A stretch of DNA of 53,117 nucleotides. It comes from a virus. The stretch's first letter is position 1. Each line of letters begins with the position of its first letter. Made by a program: the position numbers and the translations under genes. This document shows, one piece after another, positions 10,201-18,211 of the stretch. The DNA lies in IMG/VR virus record IMGVR_UViG_3300030110_004955, positions 1 to 53,117 of that record, one strand, 5' to 3'. A model generated the notes under the pieces. The model was not told the DNA's origin and did not search any database. It saw only the letters and a program-made list of their open reading frames with translations.

Positions 10201-12620
10201 TAGCAGGTCATGGTGTGGCTCATAAGGCCCGTCTTAACTGGGTTAAGCTTGGTATTGCTGCCGATGAAGAACTTGCAAGCGCCGTCAATATGTACCTGGT
10301 CGGTGAGAAAGTATCTGATGAGCAATTGGTCCAGGTCAAACGTTTCGTAGATCTTATGGGGTACAACCCCCGTATGGTTGACGTGTTCAGTTTGGACGGC
10401 GTCACAATGTATCTTCCAAACGCGGCACGCAACCGTCTTGCGATGGCTATGTCTCAGGCGAATGATCCAACCATCATAAAGTCACTTAACGGCGACCTAT
10501 TTGATGCGATGCATACTGTGATGGCGGCTGGTGAGGACGTGATCTCAAAAGGTACGAACACAACGACCAAGTTGAATATGGCGTTGATCTATCGGTACCT
10601 CAAAACACGTATGGTTCGTGGTCACTTTGTCTTGAAGTCTCGATACTTTTGGATGAATACATTCGATCACTTCAACCAAACAGCCCTTCGTGCGGGATAC
10701 GGAACAGCATTTGTCTCAACCACTCGAATGTTTACTCAGAATGTGTTGTCGAATCCGATAGGTCAAGCTGCTGTATTCGCTGCACGTCGAGCCGGTAAGG
10801 GTGAAGAAGTTGAGGCATTTCGACGCGTGCTGCAGTCCGGTGGTGATAAGGCGGCACAGTGGGCGAAGAAATTTAGCCGTGGTTCTAAGTGGCACATCAA
10901 TGTTAATGACGTAATTCGTGGCGGTGATGAGATTATTCTCTTGGGTGGTAAGCCCTATGTGATGAGCGATCTGCGTCAGATATTTCTGGAAGCAGGTGTC
11001 TTCGCCTCATTCGACACCAGTCAATTGGGTACGAAGATTGAGAATGTCGGAAACTTGTTTTTGATGGAGCAGCAGAAAAAAGGGAATTTGTCTCAAGCGG
11101 GCAAAGATATTCTTGGTGATCTCAAAGGCGCATCAGAAGATATTGCAGAAGCTTGGGCTGAGCGAGAGCGCGCAGGTCTTGCAATCACTTTGATTGAAGG
11201 CGGCATGGACCCCAAAACTGCGGCACGTATCGCAGTTGAAGCGCTCTATGACTACGCAGGCAGCATGTCTAAGGGCGATCGAAACTTCCTGGTCAACCTA
11301 TTCTTCCCTTTCTGGGCTTTCCAAAAGAACGCAAACCGCCAGATGTTTGACGTCTTATTCAGCCCCGAAGGCGCGTACAGGCTGGGTGTTATGCGTCGAG
11401 CCTATGATAAGGGTAGCGATGCTCTCAGTGAGCTTGTTTACGCGGCATCTGTTGATGAAAACGGAATCTATGTGGATGGACTGCCAGATGATTTGAGGCA
11501 AAGCTACTTTGCTTTGAAGAAAGAAATCTATGGTCGGTACGAAGTTGATGGTCGTATCCCACCAATCGTTCGAGAAGAATTACGTTTGTTTGTTTCGGGT
11601 TCAGTTGTTCGCGCATCTTTGGGTCAATTGCGACAAACAACAGAGCTTACAGAAGAATTTGTCGATATTGCTCGTGGCTTGAAAGACGAAGAGGGTAAAC
11701 CTTTGTTGGTGGATCGTCGTTCTCTGGCAGCATTTTATGTACCGAGAACAGATCGTTCCTCAATGCCTAATTACTTACACGATAGAATTTCTCTGAGGCT
11801 TCCGTACCTACCAGAGCGTGCAGTTGACGTGTCAATTGACCCCGAAATTCCTGGTGAGTTTAAACAAACGATGAAAACTTGGACGGATTTGTATCGACAA
11901 AATCGTCCAGATGCGCCGTACATGGGGCTGTTTTTACCTGACCCAACCTACAATGCTGCAATGAATCACTTTACGTATTTGGCTTCTACGATGCTGCTGG
12001 CAATAGGTGAGGTTGAAGAGTTGGGTGATGCCTGGTTTACGGATGAAGATGATGGATCGGATGCAATTAGTCCGATCACACCACTAAATGCTTTGTTGAA
12101 CACAGAAAGAACAATTGGTGTGTCTGATGCAATGGCGTCTTTAGGTATTGGTGGATCTCAAATACCGAGAAAGGTGCATCCTGCTTTTGCTTTTTTTGCT
12201 GATTACTCAGGATTAGATGTACTTGAATTAGACGAAAGAGATGACCCATATTCTTTGTTGATTGAGCGTAAAAAAGACATTGATGCGGGGAAAGATGTAG
12301 ATCCTTTGCCCCTTAAACGGCCTGGGGTAGAAACTAAACAAGATAAAGTCTATTACCTGATGCCCGGTGTCATGCAGTTGGCATTTAATAACAGTCCTTT
12401 TGGTGAGGTAAATGACATCTTGTTGAAGATGGAGAAGACGTCGCCTGAAAAAGCTGCGGGTATGCGGGGCAATCTTCAAGTTGCGATACGTACAGCGTTG
12501 GGTCTTGATATGCGTGACATTACTCGTGAAAGAACCGCGTCAGCCGCAAAATATCAAGCTGAAGAAGACAGTAGTCGTTTGGTTCAGAAAAAAGCTAAGC
12601 CAGGGCAGAGGTTAAAGTAG
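4296..12620 (+). CDS. Giant polyvalent internal virion protein (HExxH peptidase-like and GNAT domains)
   Basis: A 2774-residue protein, GTG start with GGGGA upstream. Visible parts: a charged N-terminus; a Gly/Ala-rich hydrophobic stretch around residues 450-480; a Pro-rich linker at ~887-935; a metallopeptidase-like motif HEFIH at 1102-1106 with a candidate third ligand Glu in KEFLAW near 1168; a GNAT acetyltransferase-like domain at ~1260-1380 with the acetyl-CoA loop RRKGLGTDLY; and, near 2318-2355, the motif ALYDYAGSMSKGDRNF followed by FFPFWAFQKN, which resembles a motif seen in many very large phage virion proteins (helical, amphipathic, 'F-P-F-W' core). Such proteins are typically packaged in the capsid and ejected with DNA. 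I infer an internal/ejected protein combining structural and enzymatic roles. No T7/N4-type RNA polymerase motif was recognised. Frame is intact over the whole length. Confidence 0.8.
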   Translation: MAKEEQGTKIVEEETLAVDAEQPEVKQPEVTQFDKEKLGKLTKDLKIERLGLIIAEYAETERSYDPKAVEKRKAEEAPTFNYEDALSEVTDFTGLTPTEYKEAATYQNIPLDDLFTRVAEKGEPVSDVVKSFKLQREQAGETKEKREVKQRGTDIALSGLKRLQTGKKKLPKKEREAAQRRILSRFDPREQPPIIFDGNTEGEAEDAIIRVGQPGWDQLDKMGELIINDKVAEDPERAKLWQQQLQSLGTPSSGKMIRDVLADSKFRDIIGNIATYDLNKMSKKEGIGRGQIREDGVSYEDLKDKAMKNALYDATLLRTLNKFYLPAFISYDLIDPLKKIPNTENEDDKSWFSKAWNNASEVRVEVIGLDAKNKAPVYRLDSPTWHLFELMDAPQAAFTGAVERLAKGPEGESFLDAISEGSLEGIKDRRDLIKAALSTEAAESDGLTAVALGMLGLGGAIVFPDAFIGAAAAARITKKLGTSAADVARLRKLAPGLTGSLGDGAESLAKAEEILSDGVADAILAGNYDEALRLLDEAQEFAKKSDASISEARGLDRNAATVVDELDTEIARKLSKETPEMAGGEGNRLASIIPGSFGFIEQNIHQGLRRKLLRGDMDEQTVGFGELLSMSESIEHLKDSVRVLKEGNINEQLLSANRQEASSFLSKVRDFMREINVGTANPDLTTDQRQLSIDLVRYLESAESIKLLRDDPNAWKLRVTELAQKLPFDPEKLTDTNIFLSKLNKEMSTTVTSMKKTRAALKTKVTPEIAASATAKGVKAIRGQFESRAAAMAFTREKIAEKAGLSVDPLIVSITEKHKAVGRSGLSPDGLAFLDQLQEAAPNISADEALRITKNVDNQAKKWAKQNERTVQAFYDETFEAIVGAPSPRPRPRGLAPDAPPKAPTPEAPTPKDVETPPTAKALDEYPPAGPMEEKLPTGLREALTGLDESVFKPKVAGKAARGAFEGPVATAPKQKPLPDIEPSTPRGLFVGWFQRSEPVGSLSAEDLYNHLRQFEGPGEGAKVVEFLANHAALPATRAIARRILPTIRRNAPSFKIVDGREIDTTGMNNSYGQYSSILNEVRIRGIAGALRTGLDEETILHEFIHAATSIFIDASPNNATIKNLEDLSDETLTALRNYRNTQDLTEDVAVKIDAMLMGWDYFGSTKEFLAWSLSSSSFQRMLQTLEIGPKTTLWNKFTRLIAKLFGITAEDETGALAQVLVANDRLLTAASKFDPRVVSDAEPIVTVSEGGTKVTSPVLVTIYRRQIKKSDERPKLKKYDEPLGEILFRENKVFGSRVFQVDSVEVPASLRRKGLGTDLYLRALKHAQNEGVGFVSDLTPTEDAVRVYNKLQNLGVKFQRKPLPDAQGELTDVYFISSRNLAKLDLDKIAIEHGKRFSLDYLYALVNEGSVSRFAARGDDFVANPVVVDFMEDGRAVIRALTETATADDFMLAIGRVTRRNFDDSDMKALVTWLGTKGIKVGHRGSVLTADDASVVEAAEQEFARAFLHYVKSGQADQPEIQGALSKANEWLKDTYTSITSRSAGGPLPGTDPGLTRSLDKLLRTRSERVALPNIFKLTKDAMLSTAKKEGTKFDVLDEIYRELYRLGNPVSKADLEKQWADALKRYDPNKPDAAVLKFPVAIKLGGALGKPKDQFTLTDLAKAQRQLEDARLFEIQPKKTVPLPIGGAEKAIEERSAAELTDQAMLNRPLGRVFRNIFLGGDAYADMRHLPPAIRESVKAGERLVQQAIGDAITLVVEGDINNLMRYLTGTKTVQFAKGGRSAMSAGHDSVTSVVKSMEKYFKAMATEEVGKIQIEILQTYAALVRQNNSASEALKTITQMKVGGEDITQKQIIEAFNAVVKGDKSNRFIKEAFEAAGYKSSEFYPQFLTQPKGATEAGGLLEAFMYYANLVERVDPADNKSKLYSTMMSDAGIVDVPQNTFIRLYDEISTLFPEDNKVANRVAILVAGHGVAHKARLNWVKLGIAADEELASAVNMYLVGEKVSDEQLVQVKRFVDLMGYNPRMVDVFSLDGVTMYLPNAARNRLAMAMSQANDPTIIKSLNGDLFDAMHTVMAAGEDVISKGTNTTTKLNMALIYRYLKTRMVRGHFVLKSRYFWMNTFDHFNQTALRAGYGTAFVSTTRMFTQNVLSNPIGQAAVFAARRAGKGEEVEAFRRVLQSGGDKAAQWAKKFSRGSKWHINVNDVIRGGDEIILLGGKPYVMSDLRQIFLEAGVFASFDTSQLGTKIENVGNLFLMEQQKKGNLSQAGKDILGDLKGASEDIAEAWAERERAGLAITLIEGGMDPKTAARIAVEALYDYAGSMSKGDRNFLVNLFFPFWAFQKNANRQMFDVLFSPEGAYRLGVMRRAYDKGSDALSELVYAASVDENGIYVDGLPDDLRQSYFALKKEIYGRYEVDGRIPPIVREELRLFVSGSVVRASLGQLRQTTELTEEFVDIARGLKDEEGKPLLVDRRSLAAFYVPRTDRSSMPNYLHDRISLRLPYLPERAVDVSIDPEIPGEFKQTMKTWTDLYRQNRPDAPYMGLFLPDPTYNAAMNHFTYLASTMLLAIGEVEELGDAWFTDEDDGSDAISPITPLNALLNTERTIGVSDAMASLGIGGSQIPRKVHPAFAFFADYSGLDVLELDERDDPYSLLIERKKDIDAGKDVDPLPLKRPGVETKQDKVYYLMPGVMQLAFNNSPFGEVNDILLKMEKTSPEKAAGMRGNLQVAIRTALGLDMRDITRERTASAAKYQAEEDSSRLVQKKAKPGQRLK

Positions 12621-12660
12621 ATATCAATTTGTATCTCAGTACCGCGTATTGAGGTTTTAG

Positions 12661-12669
12661 TGTTACACT
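12661..12669 (+). promoter_or_regulatory. Putative extended -10 promoter (TGTTACACT)
   Basis: In the 79-base gap before the 12700 gene, TGTTACACT fits an extended -10 element (TGnTANANT). It would start transcription near 12675, ahead of an AGGAG site at about 12687. No good -35 element is seen at the usual distance. It would separately drive the fibre block. Confidence 0.35.
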
Positions 12670-12699
12670 AGTCGCAGATTTGCGTCAGGAGTCTCAGAG

Positions 12700-13131
12700 A
12701 TGATTCAACAATTCACGAAGTACGGTTACTCATGCTCGGCTGTAGATGTTGCTATCGGTACAACTTATTCAGTCACTGCGATCACAAATTTAGCTGCGAA
12801 TAATAAGTCTGGTGTCGTGCCTGACGATTGTTTTCTTGAGTCTATCGAATTTGAGCTTAGCGCGATTGCTACAGGGGATACAATTACGATGTATCTTTCT
12901 CGTGATTCTAACGGTCATGTTCCACTGACGTCGGATCAATTGGGTGGTGCCACTCAAGCTGTGACAAAAGTCAGTAACGCAGCAAGCACTGGTGGCGTTT
13001 CTTTTACGGTTGGTAAAGATTATCATTACGACACAACAGCTTCTAATGCTGCGAGCGGCACTATTTATGTTGTGGCAAAAGCTAACGCAGCATGTGTGGC
13101 TGAAAACATTCGGCTCAACTGGAGAGCGTAA
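12700..13131 (+). CDS. Small beta-rich virion/tail protein
   Basis: A 143-residue protein with a good AGGAG site. The composition (Thr, Ser, Ala, Val, alternating hydrophobics) and the phrase TITMYLSRDSNG point to an all-beta sandwich fold like those in phage tail or decoration proteins. Its general character resembles the small beta-rich proteins at 16863-18583. Its stop overlaps the start of the fibre gene (TAATG), so the two are probably co-expressed. Specific function unknown. Confidence 0.65.
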   Translation: MIQQFTKYGYSCSAVDVAIGTTYSVTAITNLAANNKSGVVPDDCFLESIEFELSAIATGDTITMYLSRDSNGHVPLTSDQLGGATQAVTKVSNAASTGGVSFTVGKDYHYDTTASNAASGTIYVVAKANAACVAENIRLNWRA

Positions 13132-15698
13132 TGAGTACTTCAAGTAACGTAGTTGGAAATGTTTTTGATTCATCCGTTACGACTACGGCTGATGGAAGTG
13201 TCGTCGTCAAGGGTGATTTGACTGTTGAGGGTACAACTACGACGGTCGAAAGTACTTCTGTTCTCGTCGAAGATAAAATTATGGAGTTGGCTCACGGTAC
13301 CTCAGGCACACCATCTGGTGATGCGGGTATTATTGTAGAGCGTGGTACTTCAACAAACTCAGCGCTTATCTGGGATGAGAGTGCTGATGAATGGGTAATC
13401 GCCACCACCAGTGCAACTGGCGCTAGTTCGGGCGACCTGACCCTAACAGATGCAAATTTGCGTTTGGCGAATGTGGCTATCTCTGGTGACATTACTCTTG
13501 ATGATGGTGGGTCAATCAAAGAAGCCGGTGGGACTGCTGCGATTACTATTGATGCTTCTGGCCACGTTACAAAGATTGGCCAAGATTCTCCGAGTAGCGC
13601 GGACGTTCTTACATACGATGGTGCGAAGTGGGTGGCTGAAGCACCTACTACTGGTGATATTACTGGTGTTACTGCAGGTGATGGTCTTTCCGGTGGTGGT
13701 AATACTGGGGGTGTTACTCTTGCGGTTGACCTCAATGGACTTTCTACCGCTACAGTAGCAGTAGCAAGTGATAGTATTGCAATCATTGATGCTGATGACA
13801 GTAATGCATCCAAGAAGGAAACCATTACTGATTTAGTTAGTGGTATCGCGGGATCTTCTGCAACAACAGGTCTTACTGCTAGCAATGGAACGTTGGTTGT
13901 TTCTGACCTTCATCCTGTAGGTGTTAGCGGAGCGAATAACCAGATTCTAACTGACGATGGTGATGGGACAGTTACCTCAGAGTCTAAGCTTACCTTTGAC
14001 GGTACAACGCTTCTTGTGGATTCAGATGTCACAGCGACAACAAACCACACAACCGTTGGCGCACATATCGACTACGATGCAACAGGCATTATTGCTTCGG
14101 GTCAAACTGGTAATAATGTTGGCTTCGACTTGGACATTAACTCCAATAGCCCCACGATGGTTGGTACAGTCAACAACACTGGTTTAGACATTGATCTTAC
14201 TGGTGGAACATCTGGTACTCAGAAAAATGTGGGTATTGATGTCAATGTGACGGGCGCAGACACCAACTACGCGGCACTATTTAGTGGTGGCAACGTTGGT
14301 GTTGGGACAACCGCTCCAAGTAATTTGCTTCATGTTGCGGGCGCAGATGCGTACATTACACTACAAAACACCACAGATGAAAATGGTGAAGGTGGGGCAG
14401 AGACTCGCGTTCTTTTTGGTGACCATAGCGGTGCTGGCTTGGCGATGATCGAAGGCAGTCACAGTGGAACAGCCAATGATACCAAAGGTAAGTTTAGTGT
14501 TGCTACGAATAACGGTAGTTCAATAGCGACCGCATTGACGATTGATGACACGCGCAAGTCGACATTCACAACCACGTCAACCGACGGCATTGTAATTGAT
14601 CAAGATTACAGTGTTACCGCAGATTCAACGCTTACCGGCCTAACCATTGACATTGATAAAACTGGTGCGAGTGAGGGCGCCAATACAATGTATGGCATCA
14701 ACATTGACATGGACAATACAACCGCGATTGCCGGGTCAAACACAATGACGGGGATTAAGGTTACCCCGACGTGTACTCATCCGTCAGGGTCAGGAACGGT
14801 AACCGTAAGAGGTATGGAAGTTGTTGCTACAGGATCAACAAGTCCAGAGACGAGCACTGTCCGCGCTTTGGATTTGACCGCCAGTGGTGGAGACTACAAC
14901 CAGGGCATCTATATGCAGATTGCTGATGGTGGACCTGACATTAAGATGGTTAGTTCTGCCGATGCGGGCGACTATGCAACAATTGCTGTTGGGGCTGCAG
15001 GTTTAACGACAATTCAAACTGTTGATGACGATGGGGCCGCTGCTCACCTGAAACTAGAGCCTGACGGGAATGTCATTATTGGCTCAAATGGAGCAACACC
15101 GAAGCTTGTGATCGGTGACGCTGTTGCAGAAGACACCATGCTTGCTTTTGACGGAAATGCCCAGGATTATCGAATGGGTATTGTTGACTCGTCGGATACT
15201 TTCGAGATCGGTATTGGTCAAACGCACGGCACAACGCCTACTATGATTCTCGATCCTGCCCAGAACATTGACATTTTTGGAATGTTGACCATTGATACTG
15301 CCATTGCAGATGAAAAGTGCTCGGGTATCACGGCGGCTTTTACCGCAGGTGAGTCGCTTGTTCGCGGTGACGTAGTATACTTTAAGGCAGGTGACTCTAA
15401 GATGCACAAGGTCAACATGACCGCAGGCAACTCAGAAGCTATTCCGGCTGTTGCTATGGCTGCAGAAGATATTTCAGCCGATGCTGTGGGTAAGTTTTTG
15501 ATGCAGGGTGTCATTCACGATGCGGGAACATTCCCATCCTTTACTGTTGCAGGGCGTCTTTACGCGCCCGAAGCGGAAGGCCCACCAACTCAAACAAAAC
15601 CATCCACAGACGGTGATCTGGTTCAAGTAATTGGTTGGGCGATCACAGCAGATAAAATCTATTTCAACCCAAGTCCAGACTACATTGAGGTTGCTTGA
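13131..15698 (+). CDS. Long tail fibre / receptor-binding protein
   Basis: An 855-residue Gly/Thr/Ser/Asp-rich protein made of repeated short beta segments, typical of trimeric phage fibres. The N-terminus (about 30-110) contains the segment VVKGDLTVEGTTTTVEST and later ALIWDESADEWVI, features seen in fibres of T4-like and cyanophage-like phages. A long repeat-rich shaft follows (~110-710), and a C-terminal domain (~715-855) with the phrases GDVVYFKAG and GVIHDAGTFPSF looks like a globular tip. Stop/start overlaps with both neighbours place it in an operon. Likely role: host recognition. Receptor specificity cannot be read from the sequence. Confidence 0.85.
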   Translation: MSTSSNVVGNVFDSSVTTTADGSVVVKGDLTVEGTTTTVESTSVLVEDKIMELAHGTSGTPSGDAGIIVERGTSTNSALIWDESADEWVIATTSATGASSGDLTLTDANLRLANVAISGDITLDDGGSIKEAGGTAAITIDASGHVTKIGQDSPSSADVLTYDGAKWVAEAPTTGDITGVTAGDGLSGGGNTGGVTLAVDLNGLSTATVAVASDSIAIIDADDSNASKKETITDLVSGIAGSSATTGLTASNGTLVVSDLHPVGVSGANNQILTDDGDGTVTSESKLTFDGTTLLVDSDVTATTNHTTVGAHIDYDATGIIASGQTGNNVGFDLDINSNSPTMVGTVNNTGLDIDLTGGTSGTQKNVGIDVNVTGADTNYAALFSGGNVGVGTTAPSNLLHVAGADAYITLQNTTDENGEGGAETRVLFGDHSGAGLAMIEGSHSGTANDTKGKFSVATNNGSSIATALTIDDTRKSTFTTTSTDGIVIDQDYSVTADSTLTGLTIDIDKTGASEGANTMYGINIDMDNTTAIAGSNTMTGIKVTPTCTHPSGSGTVTVRGMEVVATGSTSPETSTVRALDLTASGGDYNQGIYMQIADGGPDIKMVSSADAGDYATIAVGAAGLTTIQTVDDDGAAAHLKLEPDGNVIIGSNGATPKLVIGDAVAEDTMLAFDGNAQDYRMGIVDSSDTFEIGIGQTHGTTPTMILDPAQNIDIFGMLTIDTAIADEKCSGITAAFTAGESLVRGDVVYFKAGDSKMHKVNMTAGNSEAIPAVAMAAEDISADAVGKFLMQGVIHDAGTFPSFTVAGRLYAPEAEGPPTQTKPSTDGDLVQVIGWAITADKIYFNPSPDYIEVA

Positions 15699-16852
15699 TG
15701 GGTGACTTTGAAAAAGTCAACGATGTTGCTGCTGCTGACATTGAAAAGGTGAATGATATTGCGAAAAGCAGTATTCAGAACATCAATGGTGTTGATACGC
15801 CTTCATCCGGTCAAGTTGCAACCCGTTGGGTAATGGGTCACGATGGGAACGGGTCCAATTGGTATATTTCTTACTGCGCTCACAGTGATCGTACATCATG
15901 GACAGGTACAACGGCTCAATCCTCAACTCCCGATGTTTACGACATCGCGTATGGAAAGGACGGCAGCGGAAATCCTTTATGGGCTACGGTTAACAACTCT
16001 GGCAGTATGGAAATTGCTCACGACGGAAACAATGACATTACCGATTCGAGCACTTGGACCAAAGTAAACGTGTCCAAAAAATGTAGGACTATCGAATGGG
16101 GTAACAATGTTTGGATTGCCATGGGCCACATGGATGCCTCGAATAGAGAGTTATACCGCAGCACAGATGGTTCATCTTGGTCTGAAGTTGACTTGTCTGG
16201 AGTGTCTGGTATTCAAAACGCTGTTACTGTCTTTGGTTTAGCAAGCGATGGCGCAGGAAGCTGGATGTTCGGCCAGGGCTCAAATATCTTTGCCAGCACA
16301 GACAATGGAAGCACCTGGGCTGAAATGACTTCTTATCCAGGCGCAAACGTCTGCGATATTGGTTTTACAAACAACACTTGGGTTGTTCTTGATGCCGGAA
16401 CGCCAGGACAGCTAAATACTGTTGGCGCGTCTGCATTTGCTACAGAAATGGGTGGCGGCTCAAATGCTACGTGGGGCACACAAGAATTGACCTCTGGTGG
16501 CGACAGCATCACAACTGCAGATTCTGGGGCGCAAAGAACCGTTATAGCGTGTGGTGACGGTGTAGTTATTGCGGCACACTCGGAATATACAATGTCGTTC
16601 GATGTCAACGGCACTTCAATTTCTATAAGATCGCCAGGTAGAAAGACTGTTGGTGAAGGCGAAATAGTTGAGGGTGATATTGAAACTATTGCGACTGATG
16701 GAAATGGAACTTGGCTTATTGGTTCGTTTGGCGGCGACATTGCTGAAAGCACAGATAACGGTGCCAATTGGACTCAGATTGTGGATAACTTCAGTTTCAA
16801 TGGCGAAAGAGAAAACCTAGCACTTCGCGCAAATGTATACTTACCAGTTTAG
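15698..16852 (+). CDS. Beta-propeller (BNR/Asp-box) tail protein
   Basis: A 384-residue protein. I chose ATG 15698 because it overlaps the fibre stop (TGATG). Residues ~4-28 contain two EKVND(V/I)A repeats, an N-terminal helical anchor that phages often use to attach tail proteins. The rest shows Asp-box motifs (SxDxGxxW-like) in RSTDGSSW, ASTDNGSTW and ESTDNGANW, plus several GNxxW blades, so a sialidase-like beta-propeller is likely. The catalytic residues of a true sialidase were not identified, so a carbohydrate-binding role is as likely as an enzymatic one. Position after the fibre suggests adhesion or depolymerisation at the tail. Confidence 0.75.
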   Translation: MGDFEKVNDVAAADIEKVNDIAKSSIQNINGVDTPSSGQVATRWVMGHDGNGSNWYISYCAHSDRTSWTGTTAQSSTPDVYDIAYGKDGSGNPLWATVNNSGSMEIAHDGNNDITDSSTWTKVNVSKKCRTIEWGNNVWIAMGHMDASNRELYRSTDGSSWSEVDLSGVSGIQNAVTVFGLASDGAGSWMFGQGSNIFASTDNGSTWAEMTSYPGANVCDIGFTNNTWVVLDAGTPGQLNTVGASAFATEMGGGSNATWGTQELTSGGDSITTADSGAQRTVIACGDGVVIAAHSEYTMSFDVNGTSISIRSPGRKTVGEGEIVEGDIETIATDGNGTWLIGSFGGDIAESTDNGANWTQIVDNFSFNGERENLALRANVYLPV

Positions 16853-16862
16853 AGGATAGAAA

Positions 16863-17243
16863 ATGGCACTTAAAACCGCAAATTTTGACTCATCTGTACT
16901 TCAATACAAATTAGTCTCGGAAGATTCACTAAGCACACCGATTGTTGATGTGACTCAATCAAGTGGTAGTTTGTACTACATAAAGTTGGATGCCGTTACA
17001 GGAATCTCAAATGATTACTATGTAAAGTTTTGTTTTACTGAATCAGAAATAACTGTTGGTACTACGTCCGCCGATATGATTCTGTATTTGAAGCAGGCCA
17101 CAGATTTGTGCGTGTCTATCCCAGGCGGAATTCCATTCACAAAATTGAGTGTTTGGACTGTAGATGGTCCGAAAGATAGCATCAGTGCGAGAACAACATC
17201 AGGTAACTCATCAACCGTTAAACTTACAATGGTCACATCTTAG
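16863..17243 (+). CDS. Small beta-rich protein, family A copy 1
   Basis: A 126-residue protein with an AGAGGA site (gttTAGAGGATAG before the ATG). It looks paralogous to the 17846 protein: both share the pattern V(D/N)VT(Q/E)S(S/A)G(S/T)LY followed by a second beta region and a C-terminal hydrophobic strand (VKLTMVTS / VSVTLICS). All-beta, no enzyme motif. Lies downstream of the propeller gene; likely a small virion or fibre-associated protein. Confidence 0.7.
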   Translation: MALKTANFDSSVLQYKLVSEDSLSTPIVDVTQSSGSLYYIKLDAVTGISNDYYVKFCFTESEITVGTTSADMILYLKQATDLCVSIPGGIPFTKLSVWTVDGPKDSISARTTSGNSSTVKLTMVTS

Positions 17244-17252
17244 GAGTTTATC

Positions 17253-17642
17253 ATGGCAGTAACAGTATCAAAAATTGCAGATAGACTGGCCGAGACGCTA
17301 ATTCTCGACACGACTACAAATGCGACAAGTGAAACAAATATTTTTACGGGCACAAGCTTGGCGACAAAAGTGTGGATGGTTGAAATTACAAACACACAAA
17401 ATGGTGTCGCTACATACGTAAAGGCCCAAACATCTACAAATGCATATGCTGTAGGGACAGGCCCGTCATTTTGTCAGCTTTATGCACCATCGGGCGCCTC
17501 AATTCGTTATCTGTTTCCACACGGATATACTTTTGCTACCGGATTAAGTGTTGTTGGTTCCTCACTTAGAGCCAATGATGGTTCTACGGCAGAAGTCGAT
17601 CCATCTAAATCCGTCTCATTAAAAATTCTCGGGGGAACATGA
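17253..17642 (+). CDS. Small beta-rich protein, family B copy 1
   Basis: A 129-residue protein with an AGGAG site. It appears paralogous to the 18212 protein: both have a K(V/L)(W/Y)(M/L)V(E/D)I(T/D)NT segment, a central Gly/Ser turn and a (H/E)G(Y/H)(T/D)(F/Y)(A/S)TGL segment near the C-terminus. All-beta. Stop overlaps the following ATG (ATGA). Probably a structural or tail-associated protein. Confidence 0.7.
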   Translation: MAVTVSKIADRLAETLILDTTTNATSETNIFTGTSLATKVWMVEITNTQNGVATYVKAQTSTNAYAVGTGPSFCQLYAPSGASIRYLFPHGYTFATGLSVVGSSLRANDGSTAEVDPSKSVSLKILGGT

Positions 17643-17842
17643 TTATGAAAAATTTTATCAACCAACTTTTTTGTTCGCAGAAGCGCGTTTCTTGGCGTCG
17701 GCTCGCAGTTTTGGTACTTGGTACCGGCCTACTCATTTCTGGTATGCTGGACTCTGAGAAGTGGCTTTACTTGGCTTTGGCTTACATTGCTGGTGACAGT
17801 GCTGAAAAGGCAATGGCTGCAATTGGTATCGGGAAAAAGTAA
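17639..17842 (+). CDS. Small two-helix membrane protein, holin-like
   Basis: A 67-residue protein with two likely transmembrane stretches (about residues 22-38, LAVLVLGTGLLISGML, and 42-58, KWLYLALAYIAGDSAEK region), a positively charged N-terminus and a short basic tail, all consistent with a holin-type protein. ATG 17639 overlaps the preceding stop; a second in-frame ATG at 17645 is also possible, giving the dual-start arrangement known in some holins. It sits upstream of the lysis enzyme by ~1.9 kb but inside the same gene series. Holin function is an inference from size and topology. Confidence 0.55.
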   Translation: MIMKNFINQLFCSQKRVSWRRLAVLVLGTGLLISGMLDSEKWLYLALAYIAGDSAEKAMAAIGIGKK

Positions 17843-17845
17843 TAG

Positions 17846-18205
17846 ATGGCTGCGTCACTTACAATTACCGGTTTTCATGATTCTATTGATTACAAAGTAG
17901 TTAATTGTACTTCAATTGAAGACGCAACTGTATTTGTGAATGTCACAGAAAGCGCGGGCACACTTTACGCAGCTTATATTAATTCGGCTAACTGTAATGC
18001 TAATGTGTCATTACATATTCTCGACGGAAAAGATCAGTCAAACTCGGAGATAGTAATTAAGGGCGTGGCAACTGAGATTAGGTCACTTCAAATACCAAAA
18101 GGATTCGCATTTGACATGCTTAACTTTCGGGTGAGCGCTAACAGTGCTGAAGATGACACAACAGATTTTGCGGGTACAGTTAGCGTTACCTTGATTTGTA
18201 GTTGA
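17846..18205 (+). CDS. Small beta-rich protein, family A copy 2
   Basis: A 119-residue protein; the site upstream is weak (GGGAAAAAG), so it may rely on coupling to the preceding gene. It resembles the 16863 protein across a central VNVTESAGTLY segment and the C-terminal strand. Two conserved-looking cysteines are visible (NCTSIED and SANCNAN). Likely virion- or fibre-associated. Confidence 0.65.
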   Translation: MAASLTITGFHDSIDYKVVNCTSIEDATVFVNVTESAGTLYAAYINSANCNANVSLHILDGKDQSNSEIVIKGVATEIRSLQIPKGFAFDMLNFRVSANSAEDDTTDFAGTVSVTLICS

Positions 18206-18211
18206 GGCGAT

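Noticed and set aside
4296-12620. N4-type virion RNA polymerase
   Set aside because: Size fits, but no single-subunit RNA polymerase motifs were recognised.
15698-16852. A true sialidase
   Set aside because: Asp-box repeats are present but the catalytic arginine triad and Tyr/Glu pair could not be located, so only a beta-propeller is claimed.
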